Assembly: GCF_024296685.1 (NCBI RefSeq)
Contig: NZ_CP100763.1
Location: 3,038,001-3,102,000 of the forward strand
Length of the DNA stretch: 64,000 nt
Direction: 5' to 3'
Origin: Natrinema marinum
GTDB lineage: Archaea; Halobacteriota; Halobacteria; Halobacteriales; Natrialbaceae
In this document: positions 51,860 through 62,357 of the stretch, in pieces
How positions within the stretch are numbered: position 1 is the first letter of the stretch
Layout: the number at the start of each line of letters is the position of its first letter
Notes under the pieces: generated by a model
Seen by the model: the letters and a program-made list of their open reading frames with translations, nothing else
Told to the model about the DNA's origin: nothing
Databases searched by the model: none
Made by a program: the position numbers and the translations under genes

Positions 51860-52990
51860 ATGGGAGACGACCCCGACGGGGGGATGTTGTCGTGGGACGA
51901 ATCCGTGTTCAAAAACGAGCACGTCTTCGAAATCGACTACGTCCCCGAGACGTTCAAGCACCGCGAGGGCCAGACCCAGGGCCTGACGTACGCGCTGCGC
52001 CCGGCGGTGCGGGGGTCGCGGCCGCTGAACGTCATGGTCCGGGGGCCGCCGGGCACCGGGAAGACGACGGCGATCCAGAAGCTGTTCGACGAGGTTGGAG
52101 CACAGACGAGCGACGTGCGGACGATCCGGGTCAACTGTCAGGTCAACGCGACCCGGTACTCGGTGTTCTCGCGACTGTTCGAGGGCACGTTCGACTACGA
52201 ACCGCCCTCGTCGGGTATCTCCTTCAAGAAGCTGTTCGGCCAGATCGCCGAGAAGCTCGTCGAGGAGGACCGAGTACTGGTCGTCGCTCTGGACGATGTC
52301 AACTACCTCTTCTACGAGAACGAGGCCTCCGATACCCTGTACTCGCTGCTTCGGGCCCACGAGGAGTATCCCGGCGCGAAGATCGGCGTCATCGTGGTCT
52401 CCTCCGATCCCGCGCTCGACGTGATCGACGAACTCGACTCGCGGGTGCAGAGCGTCTTCCGCCCGGAAGACGTCTACTTCCCGGTGTACGACCAGCCCGA
52501 GATCGCCGACATCCTCGCCGAACGAGTCGAGCGGGGCTTTCACGACGGCGTCATCTCGCGGGAGACCCTCGAGTACGTCGCCGAACTCACCGCCGACAGC
52601 GGCGACCTCCGGGTCGGCATCGACTTGCTCCGCCGGGCCGGGCTCAACGCCGAAATGCGGGCCAGCCGAACCGTCGAGCGCCAAGACGTCGAGGAGGCCT
52701 ACGAGAAGTCCAAATACATCAACCTCTCGCGGTCGCTGTCCGGGCTGACCGACACCGAGCGGACCTTGCTCGAGGTGATCGCCGAGCACGACGGCGACCA
52801 GGCCGGCGAGGTCTACGAGGTCTTTCACGAGCGGTCCGAGCTGGGCTACACGCGCTACTCCGAGATCGTCAACAAGCTCGACCAGCTGGGCCTGATCGAC
52901 GCCGACTACGCCGATGTCGACGGGCGGGGCCGATCGCGCTCGCTCTCGCTGTCCTACGAGAAAGACGCGGTGCTGGATCGGCTCGAGTGA
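51860..52990 (+). CDS. Orc1/Cdc6 replication initiator family ATPase
   Basis: A 376-residue AAA+ protein. The Walker A motif RGPPGTGKTT lies at 61-70; Walker B is VVALDDVNYL (141-150), with DD-V-N rather than DE. A sensor-2 region and a C-terminal winged helix (LSGLTDTERTLLEVIAEHDGDQAGEVYEVFHERSELGYTRYSEIVNKLDQLGLID in segments) complete the family layout. Haloarchaea have many orc paralogues, only some linked to active origins. I looked for origin recognition boxes and an AT-rich unwinding element here; the 120-bp upstream gap is AT-rich but no repeated ORB motif is seen. The ATG at 51860 is used; a GTG nine bases upstream is possible. Confidence 0.9.
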   Translation: MGDDPDGGMLSWDESVFKNEHVFEIDYVPETFKHREGQTQGLTYALRPAVRGSRPLNVMVRGPPGTGKTTAIQKLFDEVGAQTSDVRTIRVNCQVNATRYSVFSRLFEGTFDYEPPSSGISFKKLFGQIAEKLVEEDRVLVVALDDVNYLFYENEASDTLYSLLRAHEEYPGAKIGVIVVSSDPALDVIDELDSRVQSVFRPEDVYFPVYDQPEIADILAERVERGFHDGVISRETLEYVAELTADSGDLRVGIDLLRRAGLNAEMRASRTVERQDVEEAYEKSKYINLSRSLSGLTDTERTLLEVIAEHDGDQAGEVYEVFHERSELGYTRYSEIVNKLDQLGLIDADYADVDGRGRSRSLSLSYEKDAVLDRLE

Positions 52991-53032
52991 CCCGCTGAGA
53001 CGGTATCGGATCGCTGTTTCGCCGCCTCCCCG

Positions 53033-55048
53033 TTAGACTCCCCAGAGGAGGACGATCCCGACCGTCGTGACGACGGCGAGTAGCAACTGCAGCGGTCCGC
53101 CGACCCGCACGAAATCGGTGAACTCGTAGCCGCCGGGACCGTAGACCATCAGGTTCGTCTGGTAGCCCACCGGCGTCATAAACGAGGTCGCGGAGGCGAA
53201 CATCACCGCCAGGAGGAAGGAAAACGGCTCCGCACCGAGAGTTCCCGCAGCGTCGACCGCGATGGGGATCATCAACACCACCGTCGCGACGGGCGTGATG
53301 ACGTTCGCGAGCAGTCCCGTCACGATCGTAAACAGCAGCAAGACTGCCACGAGCGGGAGGAACTCGGCCGTCGCAACCAGCCCGCCCGCGATAACCTGCG
53401 AGCCGCCGGTCGCCTCGAGGGCGATCCCCAGAGGGATCACGCCCGCGAGCAGGAAGACGACGTTCCACGAGACGGCGTCGTAAGCGTCGGTCGTCGACAG
53501 ACAGCCGGTCACGATCATGAGGAAGACGCCGGCCAGCGCCGCGATGACGATCGAGACGAGGCCGAGCGCGGCGGTCCCGACCACGCCGGCCATGATCGCG
53601 AGCGCGAGCGGTGTCTTCGGCGACAGCGGCGCGATCTCCTCGAGTTCGTCCTCGCGGAGCCGATCGATGGCGTCGTCCACGACGAGGAGATCGCCGCTCT
53701 CGGTGAAGTACTCGAGCGTGCTGGGGACTGTCTGGACCAGCAGGAGGTCGCCGGCCGCGAGCCGCACGTCCGCGAGATCGGTCCGAAACAGCTCGCCGTC
53801 GCGGCGGATCGCGAGCACGGTGAGCTGGTACACGTCCCGCAGGTGCGTCTCGGACAGTCGCTCGCCCACGTACGGAGAGGCGTCGGGAACGACGGCCCTG
53901 GCGAGCAGGTCCTCGCTGGTGGCGTCGTCGAACGTGTCTTCGGTCACCGACTCCCGGTGTAGCTGACGCAGTCCCTGGTTCTCGACGAACCGATTGACCG
54001 CCTGCAGGCTGCCATGGACCGTCAACACGTCGCCCTCCCGGATCCGCTGGTCCGTCTCGGCCGCGACGAACGTCTCGCTCGTCTCGCGGTGCTTCGTGAG
54101 GGCGTCAGCGTCGGGTTCCGCGGCGAGTTCCGCGTCGGAGCGAGGCTGTCCGTCGCGGCTCGCCTCGCCGGTTTCTACGGCACGGGCGCGGGTGCTGTCT
54201 CCGTCGTACCGTAACACGTGCTCGGCTTCGTCGTCCCGTTCGCTGCGCTCGCCATCGCGACGGAGTCGGAGGACGCGAACCTTCGCCGCCGTTCTGGCCT
54301 CGAGTTCGTCGACCGTACAGCCGACCGGTGCCGAGTCCGCCCCGACGCGGACCTTCGTGAGGTGGTCCTCGAGGTCGAACTCGGCGACGAGGTCGGCGTC
54401 GACGGGGATCCGCGCTGGGGTCAGCCACCGGCCGACGGTCATGAGGTAGGCGAGGCCGACGAGCAGGATCAGCAGGCCGAGGGGCGTAAACTCGAACATC
54501 CCGATCGGACCGCGGCCGAGCAGTTCGGCGGCAAACTCGCTTGCGAGTAAGTTCGTCGACGTCCCGACGAGCGTCAGAGTACCGCCGAGGATGGCGGCGT
54601 ACGAGAGCGGCAAGAGCAACTTCGACGGCGAGATGCCGGTCTGCTCGGCCAGGTCAGAAATCATCGGGACGAACACCGCGACGACGGGCGTGTTGTTGAT
54701 GAACCCCGCGATCGGCCCGGTCGTTCCGATCGTCGCCGCCAGCGCCCGCGTCTCGTCGCCGTCCGTGAATGTGGCCAGCGAGAGACCCAGCCGCTGGACG
54801 ATACCGGTTTGCTGAATGCCCGCACTGAGCATGTACATCGCGACGATCGTCACCGTCGCGGTGTTGGCAAACCCCGAGATCGCCGCCCGGTGGCCGACGC
54901 CCGTCAGCGGCTCGAGCGCCGCCAGCGAGACGATGATTCCGATCGCGGTGACGTCGTTCGGAACGACTTCGGAGACGAATAGCACGAGGGCGGTGGCGAT
55001 GAGTCCGAACACCACCAGCGCACCCCCGGGAAGCCCCGTCTCGATCAT
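53033..55048 (-). CDS. SLC13-family permease with TrkA-C domains
   Basis: A 671-residue transporter of the CitMHS/SLC13 (divalent anion:sodium) superfamily. Two membrane halves (residues about 1-200 and 490-671) flank a soluble pair of TrkA-C domains (about 205-470: LTKVRVGADSAPVGCTVDELEARTAAKVRVLRLRRDG and LARAVVPDASPYVGERLSE...LLLVQTV). Family hairpins GTTGPIAGFINNTPVVAVFVP and NVITPVATVVLMIPIAVDAAG are present. These proteins often transport sulfate, phosphate or dicarboxylates; TrkA-C modules sense ligands. Start at MIETGLPGG was taken because the 64-residue upstream frame overlaps the intergenic region and is not acidic. Confidence 0.88.
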   Translation of the reverse strand: MIETGLPGGALVVFGLIATALVLFVSEVVPNDVTAIGIIVSLAALEPLTGVGHRAAISGFANTATVTIVAMYMLSAGIQQTGIVQRLGLSLATFTDGDETRALAATIGTTGPIAGFINNTPVVAVFVPMISDLAEQTGISPSKLLLPLSYAAILGGTLTLVGTSTNLLASEFAAELLGRGPIGMFEFTPLGLLILLVGLAYLMTVGRWLTPARIPVDADLVAEFDLEDHLTKVRVGADSAPVGCTVDELEARTAAKVRVLRLRRDGERSERDDEAEHVLRYDGDSTRARAVETGEASRDGQPRSDAELAAEPDADALTKHRETSETFVAAETDQRIREGDVLTVHGSLQAVNRFVENQGLRQLHRESVTEDTFDDATSEDLLARAVVPDASPYVGERLSETHLRDVYQLTVLAIRRDGELFRTDLADVRLAAGDLLLVQTVPSTLEYFTESGDLLVVDDAIDRLREDELEEIAPLSPKTPLALAIMAGVVGTAALGLVSIVIAALAGVFLMIVTGCLSTTDAYDAVSWNVVFLLAGVIPLGIALEATGGSQVIAGGLVATAEFLPLVAVLLLFTIVTGLLANVITPVATVVLMIPIAVDAAGTLGAEPFSFLLAVMFASATSFMTPVGYQTNLMVYGPGGYEFTDFVRVGGPLQLLLAVVTTVGIVLLWGV

Positions 55049-55511
55049 CGGCCACCCCCGGCGGGTCCCTCGTCGGTCATACCCTCGTTTCTGTGAGCTA
55101 TTGACAAATCTATGTTTCGGGTCGGACGCGCCCGGGACGATCGCCGGCCCGTCTCGATCGGCCAGTGGATATATCAAGGTGGGGTTCGTGGCATCTGGCA
55201 CATAGCGAGAATGGCAGGACGGCGGCGCGCCGTCCGCCACTCTATCAGCCCCTCACCAGCGGTTAGATAGTCTTTCCGACACTAGACGACATCCATAATT
55301 TATTTGACAGCGCGTACTAACTCGACGACGGCGTTGCGGTCACGGGCCGACCCAGGCGAATATTTTCGTCCGCTGCTTGCACATCTATCAGCAGTTGGTG
55401 GTGGAAATTGCCATTCTAACGCCGCAGAGGACCGTTTAACCGTTCAAAATAATCAAATAGCTGTTATGTATATCAGAGGATTAATTAAGGATGCAGAATG
55501 ATTGAGGAGGT
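55049..55511. other. 463-bp AT-richer gene-free stretch upstream of the multicopper oxidase
   Basis: No frame here has haloarchaeal composition. The last 70 bases are markedly AT-rich (TATGTATATCAG near 55466-55477 may be the TATA region, then GGATTAATTAAGG) and the oxidase ATG is directly preceded by GAGGAGGT, a Shine-Dalgarno-like run whose spacing to the ATG is too short to be ordinary. The composition differs from neighbours and may mark a transferred segment or a regulated promoter. Confidence 0.55.
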
Positions 55512-57452
55512 ATGACAGAATACGGATTGGACCGGCGGCGGTTCATGAAGGCGGGGACCGCCCTCGGTATGGCGGGGGTACTACCCTGGAATACCGTGGC
55601 GGCCTCGGAATCCACCCCGGAGCTCGAGAAGTTCGTCCAGCCCATGCCGATTCCGGACGTTCTGGAGCCGGACGGCTGGTGGCGCGGCGGGGACTATTAC
55701 GAGATCCCGATGGAGGAAGTCGAGAAGAAGGTCCACCCGGATCTTCCGCCGACGACGATGTGGGGCTTCGACGGACAGGTCCCCGGCCCGGTCATCAAGT
55801 CACACCGCTACGAGCGGATCAACGTCCGCTACGACAACAGCGCCCTTCCCGAGGAGCACATCTTCGAGGTCGACGACATGATCCACGGGACTTCTCCCGA
55901 GGACTACGAGGGCTACGACGGCGCCGTCCCGGAAGTCCGCACGTCGATCCACCAGCACGGCCTCAACGTCGAGCGCTCGAGCGACGGGCAGGCCCGCGCG
56001 TGGGACGCCCCGGACGGGACGAAGGGGCCGCAGTTCGTCAAACACGTCCACGAACTGCCCAACCGCCAGGAGCGGATGATCGGGACGTACCACGACCATG
56101 CGCTCGGGGTCAGCCGTCTCAACAATTACGCCGGCCTGCACGGCTTCTATTTCATCGAGGGCTGGGAGGAAAAGCGACTGAACCTCCCGCGCGGCGAGTA
56201 CGACGTGCCGATCATGCTCGAGGACCGTGCGTTCGAGGAGGACGGGTCGCTCCACTATCCCGACTCGTTCGTCCCGAACTTCGCAGGCGACACCGCGTTC
56301 ATCAACGGCGCAGTGTGGCCGTACATGGAGGTCGAGCCCCGCCGCTACCGGTTCCGGCTGGTCAACCAGTCTAACGGTCGCACGTTCGCCATCGCGCTGG
56401 AAAACGAGGACGGCCACGACGCCCCCGCGATGCACCAGATCGCGCCCGGCCACGGCTTCCTCGAAGACGTCGTCTCCATCGGCCACGAGGGCGACCTCGA
56501 GGAGTTGATCATCTCGCCGTACGAGCGCGCCGAGGTCGTCGTCGACTTCTCGGAGTACGCCGGCGAGACGCTCACCATGACCAACGACGCCGCGTTCCCG
56601 TACGCGGGGCCACACGGCGGCCACGACGGCGGCCACGGCGACGGCGACATGGACATGGGCGGCGACGGCGGCATGGACATGGGTGGCGACGGTGGCATGG
56701 ATATGGGCGGCGACAAGCATTTCCCCGACATTCCGGAACTCATGCAGTTCCGCGTCGCCGACTCCGTCAGCGAGCCGGATCGGAGCGCCGAGCCCGCCGA
56801 ACTGGACCTGCCGAGCTGGCACGGACCCAACGAGAACGCCGTCAAAGAAACGCGCCAGATGACGCTGGGGATGCGGATGAAGATGAACGAGCCCGATCTG
56901 CACGTCCTCAACGGGAAGGCGTCCTTCGAGGGCGGCGAGCATGCCAAGCCCCAACTCGGCTCGACCGAAATCTGGGAGCTCGAGAACACCGGTCATCACT
57001 CCCACCCGATCCACCTGCACCTCGTCAACTTCGAGATCATCGGACGCGGCCCCGACGGGACCCACGAGCCCGCACCGAACGAGCGCGGGCCGAAAGACAT
57101 CGTCCGCGTCGATCCGGGCGAGACCGCTCGCATCCTCGTGAAATTCGAGAACTACACCGGCAAGTATCCGTGGCACTGCCACGTCTTAGAGCACGAAGAA
57201 CACGCGATGATGCGCCAGTTCGAGGTCGTCGGCGGGAAGGGCCGCGGACGGAACCGGGGCCGACGCGACCGGGACCGCGGGCGACGCGACCGGGACCGAG
57301 GGCGACGCGACCGGGACCGGGACCGCGGTGACCGAGATCGAGATCGGGACCGCGACCGAGGCTGGCGCGACCGCTGGGAAGACCAAGACTGGAATCACGG
57401 AAACGGCTGGGGCCGAGACGACGAGGACGACGATGACGACTGGGGCTGGTAA
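55512..57452 (+). CDS. Tat-exported multicopper oxidase with Met/His/Gly insert and Arg/Asp tail
   Basis: A 646-residue enzyme of the laccase/CotA type. Residues 1-32 are a Tat signal (DRRRFMKAGTALGMAG). Copper ligands are HQH (147-149), HDH (194-196), HHSHPIHLH (about 495-503) and the type-1 site block YPWHCHVLEHEEHAMM (about 552-567). Between the copper halves (about 369-405) an insert GGHDGGHGDGDMDMGGDGG repeats the MDMGG unit three times, so it could hold Cu(I). After the last ligand, residues 576-646 form a low-complexity tail of repeated RGRRDRD/RDRD units ending DDDDDWGW. Haloarchaeal laccases (for example LccA of Haloferax) oxidise phenols; oxidation of Cu(I) would fit the Met-rich insert. 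Substrate is inferred. Confidence 0.93.
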   Translation: MTEYGLDRRRFMKAGTALGMAGVLPWNTVAASESTPELEKFVQPMPIPDVLEPDGWWRGGDYYEIPMEEVEKKVHPDLPPTTMWGFDGQVPGPVIKSHRYERINVRYDNSALPEEHIFEVDDMIHGTSPEDYEGYDGAVPEVRTSIHQHGLNVERSSDGQARAWDAPDGTKGPQFVKHVHELPNRQERMIGTYHDHALGVSRLNNYAGLHGFYFIEGWEEKRLNLPRGEYDVPIMLEDRAFEEDGSLHYPDSFVPNFAGDTAFINGAVWPYMEVEPRRYRFRLVNQSNGRTFAIALENEDGHDAPAMHQIAPGHGFLEDVVSIGHEGDLEELIISPYERAEVVVDFSEYAGETLTMTNDAAFPYAGPHGGHDGGHGDGDMDMGGDGGMDMGGDGGMDMGGDKHFPDIPELMQFRVADSVSEPDRSAEPAELDLPSWHGPNENAVKETRQMTLGMRMKMNEPDLHVLNGKASFEGGEHAKPQLGSTEIWELENTGHHSHPIHLHLVNFEIIGRGPDGTHEPAPNERGPKDIVRVDPGETARILVKFENYTGKYPWHCHVLEHEEHAMMRQFEVVGGKGRGRNRGRRDRDRGRRDRDRGRRDRDRDRGDRDRDRDRDRGWRDRWEDQDWNHGNGWGRDDEDDDDDWGW

Positions 57453-57521
57453 TGGCTACCGCTCCCTGACACGTCGGTAGCTGACCGGCACTCCCATTCT
57501 GTCTCGAGGCCGCGGATCGTC

Positions 57522-57791
57522 TCAGGCCTGTTCGATACCTTCGCGGTACTCCTCGACTGACTCGATCGCCGACTCGACTTTGTCCTCGGTGGTACCGTCC
57601 GATCGCTCCTTGATTTGTCGGAGCGTGTTGAGCCGCTCGTCTACGAGGGCGTGGTCCGGCTCGGTATCGCCCATCGCGTAGTCGGCGAACGCGTCCGCCG
57701 TCTCGCGGATGTCCTCGCGAATGTCGCTGTCGTCGGCGGATTTCTCCGCCTGCTCGAGGTCGTCTCGCGCCTGTTGGAGGTGCTCCGTCAT
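57522..57791 (-). CDS. DUF7553-like small helical protein
   Basis: An 89-residue acidic, all-helical protein: MTEHLQQARDDLEQAEKSADDSDIREDIRETADAF in its first half and LRQIKERSDGTTEDKVESAIESVEEYREGIEQA in its second. This layout matches the haloarchaeal DUF7553 group, whose function is unknown. The ATG at 57791 gives the usual N-terminus; ATGs further upstream (57818, 57920) would add non-conserved residues. Convergent to the oxidase gene. Confidence 0.75.
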   Translation of the reverse strand: MTEHLQQARDDLEQAEKSADDSDIREDIRETADAFADYAMGDTEPDHALVDERLNTLRQIKERSDGTTEDKVESAIESVEEYREGIEQA

Positions 57792-58064
57792 GGCCGGATC
57801 GACGGCGAGCCGAGTCATAACGGTTGGGCGAGCAATGGCCACGTCGTGCTCGCTCCTCCGCGCCGCGGCGTCGTCCCAGTCCGTCCGGTCGGTGGAGGGC
57901 CGAACGAGTGTAGTCTCCACCTTCTTCGGCTCCCGCGTAGGCTACGGTCTTCCTTCCGGCGGCAGGGTGGGCATATCGAAGCGGCTCGCGGCGGAAACGT
58001 CGGGACTACTCGGGATACTAACTGACCGCTTTTTTCCGACTTAGCCCTCCGACTCGGTCGCATC

Positions 58065-58808
58065 ATGCCAGTATCACGACGAACGGCCCTGAAGACGATG
58101 GGTGTCGCGGGCGGGCTGACTGCAGCGAGCGCTTCCGTGTTGGCCGGCGGTGAACACGAACACGACGAACGATCGACTAAAGACGAATCGAAAGACGTGG
58201 GCGGTGCGGCCGTCCGAGTCGCGCACTTCTCGCCGGACGCGCCGAACGTCGACGTATACGTCGACGGCGAGCGCGTGCTCGCCGACGTCGCCTACGGCGA
58301 CGTCTCGCCGTACCTCGAGCTCACGCCGGGGAGCTACACCGTGACGATCACGGCCGCGGGCGATCCGGAGACGGTCGCGTTCGAGGGCGAGGTGACATTC
58401 GGTCCCGCCTTCTACACCGTCGCCGCGATCGGCGAACTCGGGGCCGGAACCTTCCAGCCGGCGGTCCTGCTCGACGCGGGCTCGGCGCTGGTTCGGCTCG
58501 TCCACGCCTCGCCGGACGCTCCCGCGGTCGACGTCTACGCCGACGGCGAGCTGGTCTTCGAAGACGTGGCGTTCACCGATTCGACCGATTACGTTCCGGT
58601 CCCGGCCGGCGCACGCACCGTCTCCGTCCGGCCGGCCGGCGGTGACGAAGCCGTCGCCTCCTTCGACGTGACCCTCGAGCGGGGCACCGCCTCCACCGCC
58701 TACGCGATCGGCTATCTCGAGCCACCGACCGCGGACGCTCCCGCGTTCACCGTCAAGCCGACGATCGACGGTCCGATGGCCGACGCCGCGGCGGACGACG
58801 ACTGCTAA
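58065..58808 (+). CDS. Tat-exported protein with two DUF4397 domains
   Basis: A 247-residue secreted protein. The N-terminus [26 protein letters not shown] is a twin-arginine signal. Two repeats follow: [37 protein letters not shown] and [37 protein letters not shown], each the start of a DUF4397 domain of about 85 residues. Such domains are common in surface proteins of bacteria and archaea; function is unknown, adhesion or matrix being suggested. TATA-like CGCTTTTTTCC (58027-58037) 28-38 nt before the ATG supports the start. Confidence 0.88.
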   Translation: MPVSRRTALKTMGVAGGLTAASASVLAGGEHEHDERSTKDESKDVGGAAVRVAHFSPDAPNVDVYVDGERVLADVAYGDVSPYLELTPGSYTVTITAAGDPETVAFEGEVTFGPAFYTVAAIGELGAGTFQPAVLLDAGSALVRLVHASPDAPAVDVYADGELVFEDVAFTDSTDYVPVPAGARTVSVRPAGGDEAVASFDVTLERGTASTAYAIGYLEPPTADAPAFTVKPTIDGPMADAAADDDC

Positions 58809-58986
58809 TCCGTCTCGGGAGGCTGACCACGACAAAGCGGCCGGCGGCCCCGTCGGCCCCGCCACGGATCGTCGGCCCTCGTCACCTCCCTGCTCCGTCG
58901 AATCGCGCCGTCGTCGAGCGGCCGTCTCGGAGATCGACCGCTCGAGCGCGGCGGTCTCCCGTGTCGCTCGTCGACCATGCGAGCGC

Positions 58987-58993
58987 GTAAAGT
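58987..58993 (+). promoter_or_regulatory. TATA-like element of uvrB
   Basis: GTAAAGT lies 24-30 nt before the uvrB ATG (59017), consistent with a leaderless transcript. Confidence 0.45.
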
Positions 58994-59016
58994 GGCTCGA
59001 GCCCCTGACTCCGCTA

Positions 59017-61074
59017 ATGAGCGACGCACAAGGTCCCCTCCAGCCGGACCGGCCGGACGTCGATCGGTCGTTCGAGGTCGACGCGCCCTTCGAGCCCGCG
59101 GGCGACCAGCCCGAGGCGATCGAGGAACTGGTCGACGGCTTCCGGCAGGGAATGGACAAACAGACCCTGCTGGGCGTGACCGGCTCGGGGAAGACCAACA
59201 CCGTCTCGTGGGTCGTCGAGGAGATCGAGAAGCCGACGCTGGTGATCGCCCACAACAAGACGCTGGCGGCCCAGCTCTACGAGGAGTTCCGGAACCTCTT
59301 CCCGGACAACGCCGTCGAGTACTTCGTCTCCTACTACGACTACTACCAACCCGAGGCCTACGTCGAGCAGACCGACACCTACATCGACAAGGACGCCTCG
59401 ATCAACGACGAGATCGACCGACTGCGCCACTCCGCGACCCGGTCGCTGCTGACTCGCGAGGATGTCATCGTCGTCGCGAGCGTCTCGGCGATCTACGGCC
59501 TCGGTGACCCGCGCAACTACGTCGATATGTCGTTGCGACTCGAGGTCGGCGAGGAGATCGGCCGCGACGAACTCCTGGCCCAACTCGTGGATCTGAACTA
59601 CGAGCGCAACGACGTCGACTTCACGCAGGGCACATTCCGCGTCCGGGGCGACACCATCGAGATCTACCCGATGTACGGCCGGTATGCCGTTCGCGTCGAA
59701 CTCTGGGGCGACGAGATCGACCGCATGATCAAGGTCGACCCGCTCGAGGGGGAGACGAAAAACGAACAGCAGGCCGTCCTCGTCCACCCCGCGGAGCACT
59801 ACTCCATTCCGGAGACGACCCTCGAGCAGGCGATGGACGAGATCCGCGACGATCTGGACTCGCGGATTTCCTACTTCGAGCGCAAAGGCGACCTGATCGC
59901 GGCCCAGCGCATCGAGGAGCGGACGACGTTCGACCTCGAGATGATGCAGGAGACGGGCTACTGTTCGGGGATCGAGAACTACTCGGTCTACCTCTCCGAT
60001 CGAGAGTCCGGCGAGGCACCATACACGCTGCTCGACTACTTCCCCGACGACTTCCTGACCGTGGTCGACGAGTCCCACGTCACTCTCCCCCAGATCCGGG
60101 GCCAGTACGCCGGCGACAAGTCCCGCAAGGACTCGCTGGTCGAGAACGGCTTCCGGCTCCCCACCGCGTACGACAACCGGCCGCTGACCTTCGAGGAGTT
60201 CGAGGAGAAAACGGACCAGACGCTGTACGTCTCCGCGACGCCGAGCGACTACGAGTACGAGGAAAGCGAGCAGGTGGTCGAACAGATCGTCCGGCCCACC
60301 CACCTCGTCGACCCAAAAGTCGAGGTCTCGGACGCGACGGGACAGGTCGACGACCTCATGGACCGCATCGACGAGCGCATCGCGCGCGACGAGCGCACCC
60401 TCGTGACGACGCTCACGAAGCGGATGGCCGAAGACCTGACCGAGTATCTCGAGGAATCGGGCGTCGACGTGGCCTACATGCACGACGAGACCGATACCTT
60501 AGAGCGCCACGAGATCATCCGCTCCCTGCGACTGGGCGAGATCGACGTGCTCGTCGGGATCAACCTCTTGCGGGAGGGGCTGGACATCCCCGAGGTCTCG
60601 CTCGTGGCGATTCTCGACGCCGACCAGGAGGGATTCCTCCGCTCGGAGACGACGCTCGTCCAGACGATGGGTCGCGCGGCGCGAAACGTCAACGGCGAGG
60701 TCGTCCTCTACGCCGACGAGCCCTCGAGCGCGATGGAGTCCGCCATCGAGGAAACGCAGCGCCGCCGCGAGATCCAACAGGAGTTCAACGAAGAGCACGG
60801 CCACGAGCCGACGACGATCGAGAAGGAGGTCGGCGAGACGAACCTTCCGGGGAGCAAGACCGACACCACCGAGGTCTCCGGTCGCACGCTCGAGGACGAA
60901 GACGACGCCGCGCGGTACGTCGACGAACTCGAGGATCGGATGCAGGAGGCCGCGAGCAACCTCGAGTTCGAGTTAGCGGCCGATATCCGTGATCGGATTC
61001 GGGAAGTGCGCGAGGAGTTCGACCTCGACGGTGGCGAGGACGATGGGATCGCGCCGCCGGCCGAGGAGTTCTGA
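59017..61074 (+). CDS. uvrB: Excinuclease ABC subunit B (UvrB)
   Basis: A 685-residue helicase-like subunit of bacterial-type nucleotide excision repair. Walker A GVTGSGKT is at 53-60, the beta-hairpin [11 protein letters not shown] inserts into DNA next to the lesion, helicase motifs [10 protein letters not shown] and [16 protein letters not shown] are clear, and the C-terminus has the UVR domain ([30 protein letters not shown]). UvrB is absent from most archaea and was gained by haloarchaea, presumably because of sun exposure. uvrA and uvrC are not in this window. The 5' part encodes an N-terminal acidic extension [17 protein letters not shown]. Confidence 0.98.
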   Translation: MSDAQGPLQPDRPDVDRSFEVDAPFEPAGDQPEAIEELVDGFRQGMDKQTLLGVTGSGKTNTVSWVVEEIEKPTLVIAHNKTLAAQLYEEFRNLFPDNAVEYFVSYYDYYQPEAYVEQTDTYIDKDASINDEIDRLRHSATRSLLTREDVIVVASVSAIYGLGDPRNYVDMSLRLEVGEEIGRDELLAQLVDLNYERNDVDFTQGTFRVRGDTIEIYPMYGRYAVRVELWGDEIDRMIKVDPLEGETKNEQQAVLVHPAEHYSIPETTLEQAMDEIRDDLDSRISYFERKGDLIAAQRIEERTTFDLEMMQETGYCSGIENYSVYLSDRESGEAPYTLLDYFPDDFLTVVDESHVTLPQIRGQYAGDKSRKDSLVENGFRLPTAYDNRPLTFEEFEEKTDQTLYVSATPSDYEYEESEQVVEQIVRPTHLVDPKVEVSDATGQVDDLMDRIDERIARDERTLVTTLTKRMAEDLTEYLEESGVDVAYMHDETDTLERHEIIRSLRLGEIDVLVGINLLREGLDIPEVSLVAILDADQEGFLRSETTLVQTMGRAARNVNGEVVLYADEPSSAMESAIEETQRRREIQQEFNEEHGHEPTTIEKEVGETNLPGSKTDTTEVSGRTLEDEDDAARYVDELEDRMQEAASNLEFELAADIRDRIREVREEFDLDGGEDDGIAPPAEEF

Positions 61075-61120
61075 ACGGATTGCCACCGACCGATCCGTTT
61101 CAGCGCCTCTCTTCCTCTGG

Positions 61121-61129
61121 GTTTATTAT
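61121..61129 (+). promoter_or_regulatory. TATA-like element of the propeller lipoprotein gene
   Basis: GTTTATTAT lies 23-31 nt before the ATG at 61152, giving a leaderless transcript start. Confidence 0.5.
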
Positions 61130-61151
61130 TCTCTGCTGAACTGTACGGTGC

Positions 61152-62354
61152 ATGAATGCTTCGAGGCGACGATTTCTGACGGTTACGACGAGTACAACGG
61201 CACTGAGCGCCGGTGCCGGCTGTACGAGCCTGCTCGACGAGACGTCCGACGAGAAGAGGGACGCGGATGAGGGCAACGGCGGCGACGGAGATCGAGATAC
61301 CAACGAGTCGACCAGCGGGCTCGCACCCGATGACTGGCCGTCGTTCCAGCGAACGGCACGCAACGACGGCTATTCCCCGTCGACGGCACCGACGGACGAG
61401 CCCACCGAACGCTGGTCGACGACGCTTTCCGGTACGATCGATGAGCAGGTCGCGGTCGTCGACGGGACCGTTTACGCCGCGACTGACGACGGAATCGTCC
61501 ACGCGCTCGATGCAGCGTCGGGTGACAAGCAGTGGACCGAATCGCTCGAGGGCGGCCGTTCGCAGTGTCCGTGTTTCGTAAACGGATTGGTCGTCGTCGG
61601 CACCGACACGGGCGAACTCGTCGCCCTGAGCGCGACCGATGGCACGCGGGAGTGGACGGCCCAACTGGCCGGTCCCGTTTCGGGACCGACCGCGGCTGGG
61701 GGGACCGTCTACGTCGGAACGGGGGAAGAACCGACCGCGGCCGCTATCGACGCCGCTACCGGCGACGAACTGTGGTCGACCCCGTTGGCCGTCGACGCCG
61801 ACGATTACCCCGCCGTCGACGGTGCCGGCGTCTACGTCGGTGCCCAAGACGGCTGGGACGGGCGGGTGTACGCCCTTGAGGCGGCCGACGGCTCCGATCG
61901 GTGGGAGTACGACGGAACCCGAATGCAGCCACCCACTGTCGCCGAGAGTGGGGTTCTGGCTCCCTTTTCAACGATCGAAGTTCTGCCGAGAGACGACGGC
62001 TCTCGTCGGCAGATCGGAATAACGGGTGAGGTCCTCGCGTCACCGGCCGCGACGCCGGATCTGACCGTCTACGGAACCGATCTCGGCTTCGTCGGCGCTG
62101 TCAGTCACGAACGTGACGGAAGCGACGCGGGCTGGGGCCGCTCGGTCGGTCAGTACGCAATCTCGGCACCCGCCGTCACCGACGCGGCCGTCTACGTGAC
62201 TATGATCGGCCCGGAACTGTTCGCGCTGGACGTCGAAGTCGGCACCGTCCTGTGGTCTCGCTCGCTTGAGGGCACTACTGCGACCGCGCCGACGGTCGCC
62301 GACGGGGCAGTCTTCGTCGGCACCGACGAAGGCCGGCTCGTCGCGCTCGAGTGA
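61152..62354 (+). CDS. PQQ-type beta-propeller lipoprotein
   Basis: A 400-residue exported protein. The N-terminus MNASRRRFLTVTTSTTALSAGAGC is a Tat-like signal with a lipobox cysteine near 24, so the protein is likely anchored to the outer face of the membrane. After an acidic linker there are about seven repeats of the propeller-blade pattern, for example VYAATDDGIVHALDAASGDKQW, VVVGTDTGELVALSATDGTREW and VFVGTDEGRLVALE. This is the PQQ-repeat fold without evident PQQ-binding residues; in haloarchaea such proteins may be assembly or surface scaffolds. Convergent with the exporter gene, stop to stop 3 bp apart. Confidence 0.88.
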   Translation: MNASRRRFLTVTTSTTALSAGAGCTSLLDETSDEKRDADEGNGGDGDRDTNESTSGLAPDDWPSFQRTARNDGYSPSTAPTDEPTERWSTTLSGTIDEQVAVVDGTVYAATDDGIVHALDAASGDKQWTESLEGGRSQCPCFVNGLVVVGTDTGELVALSATDGTREWTAQLAGPVSGPTAAGGTVYVGTGEEPTAAAIDAATGDELWSTPLAVDADDYPAVDGAGVYVGAQDGWDGRVYALEAADGSDRWEYDGTRMQPPTVAESGVLAPFSTIEVLPRDDGSRRQIGITGEVLASPAATPDLTVYGTDLGFVGAVSHERDGSDAGWGRSVGQYAISAPAVTDAAVYVTMIGPELFALDVEVGTVLWSRSLEGTTATAPTVADGAVFVGTDEGRLVALE

Positions 62355-62357
62355 CGA

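Noticed and set aside
55304-55501. Small open frame before the multicopper oxidase
   Set aside because: Not acidic, no motif, and overlaps promoter-like AT-rich sequence.
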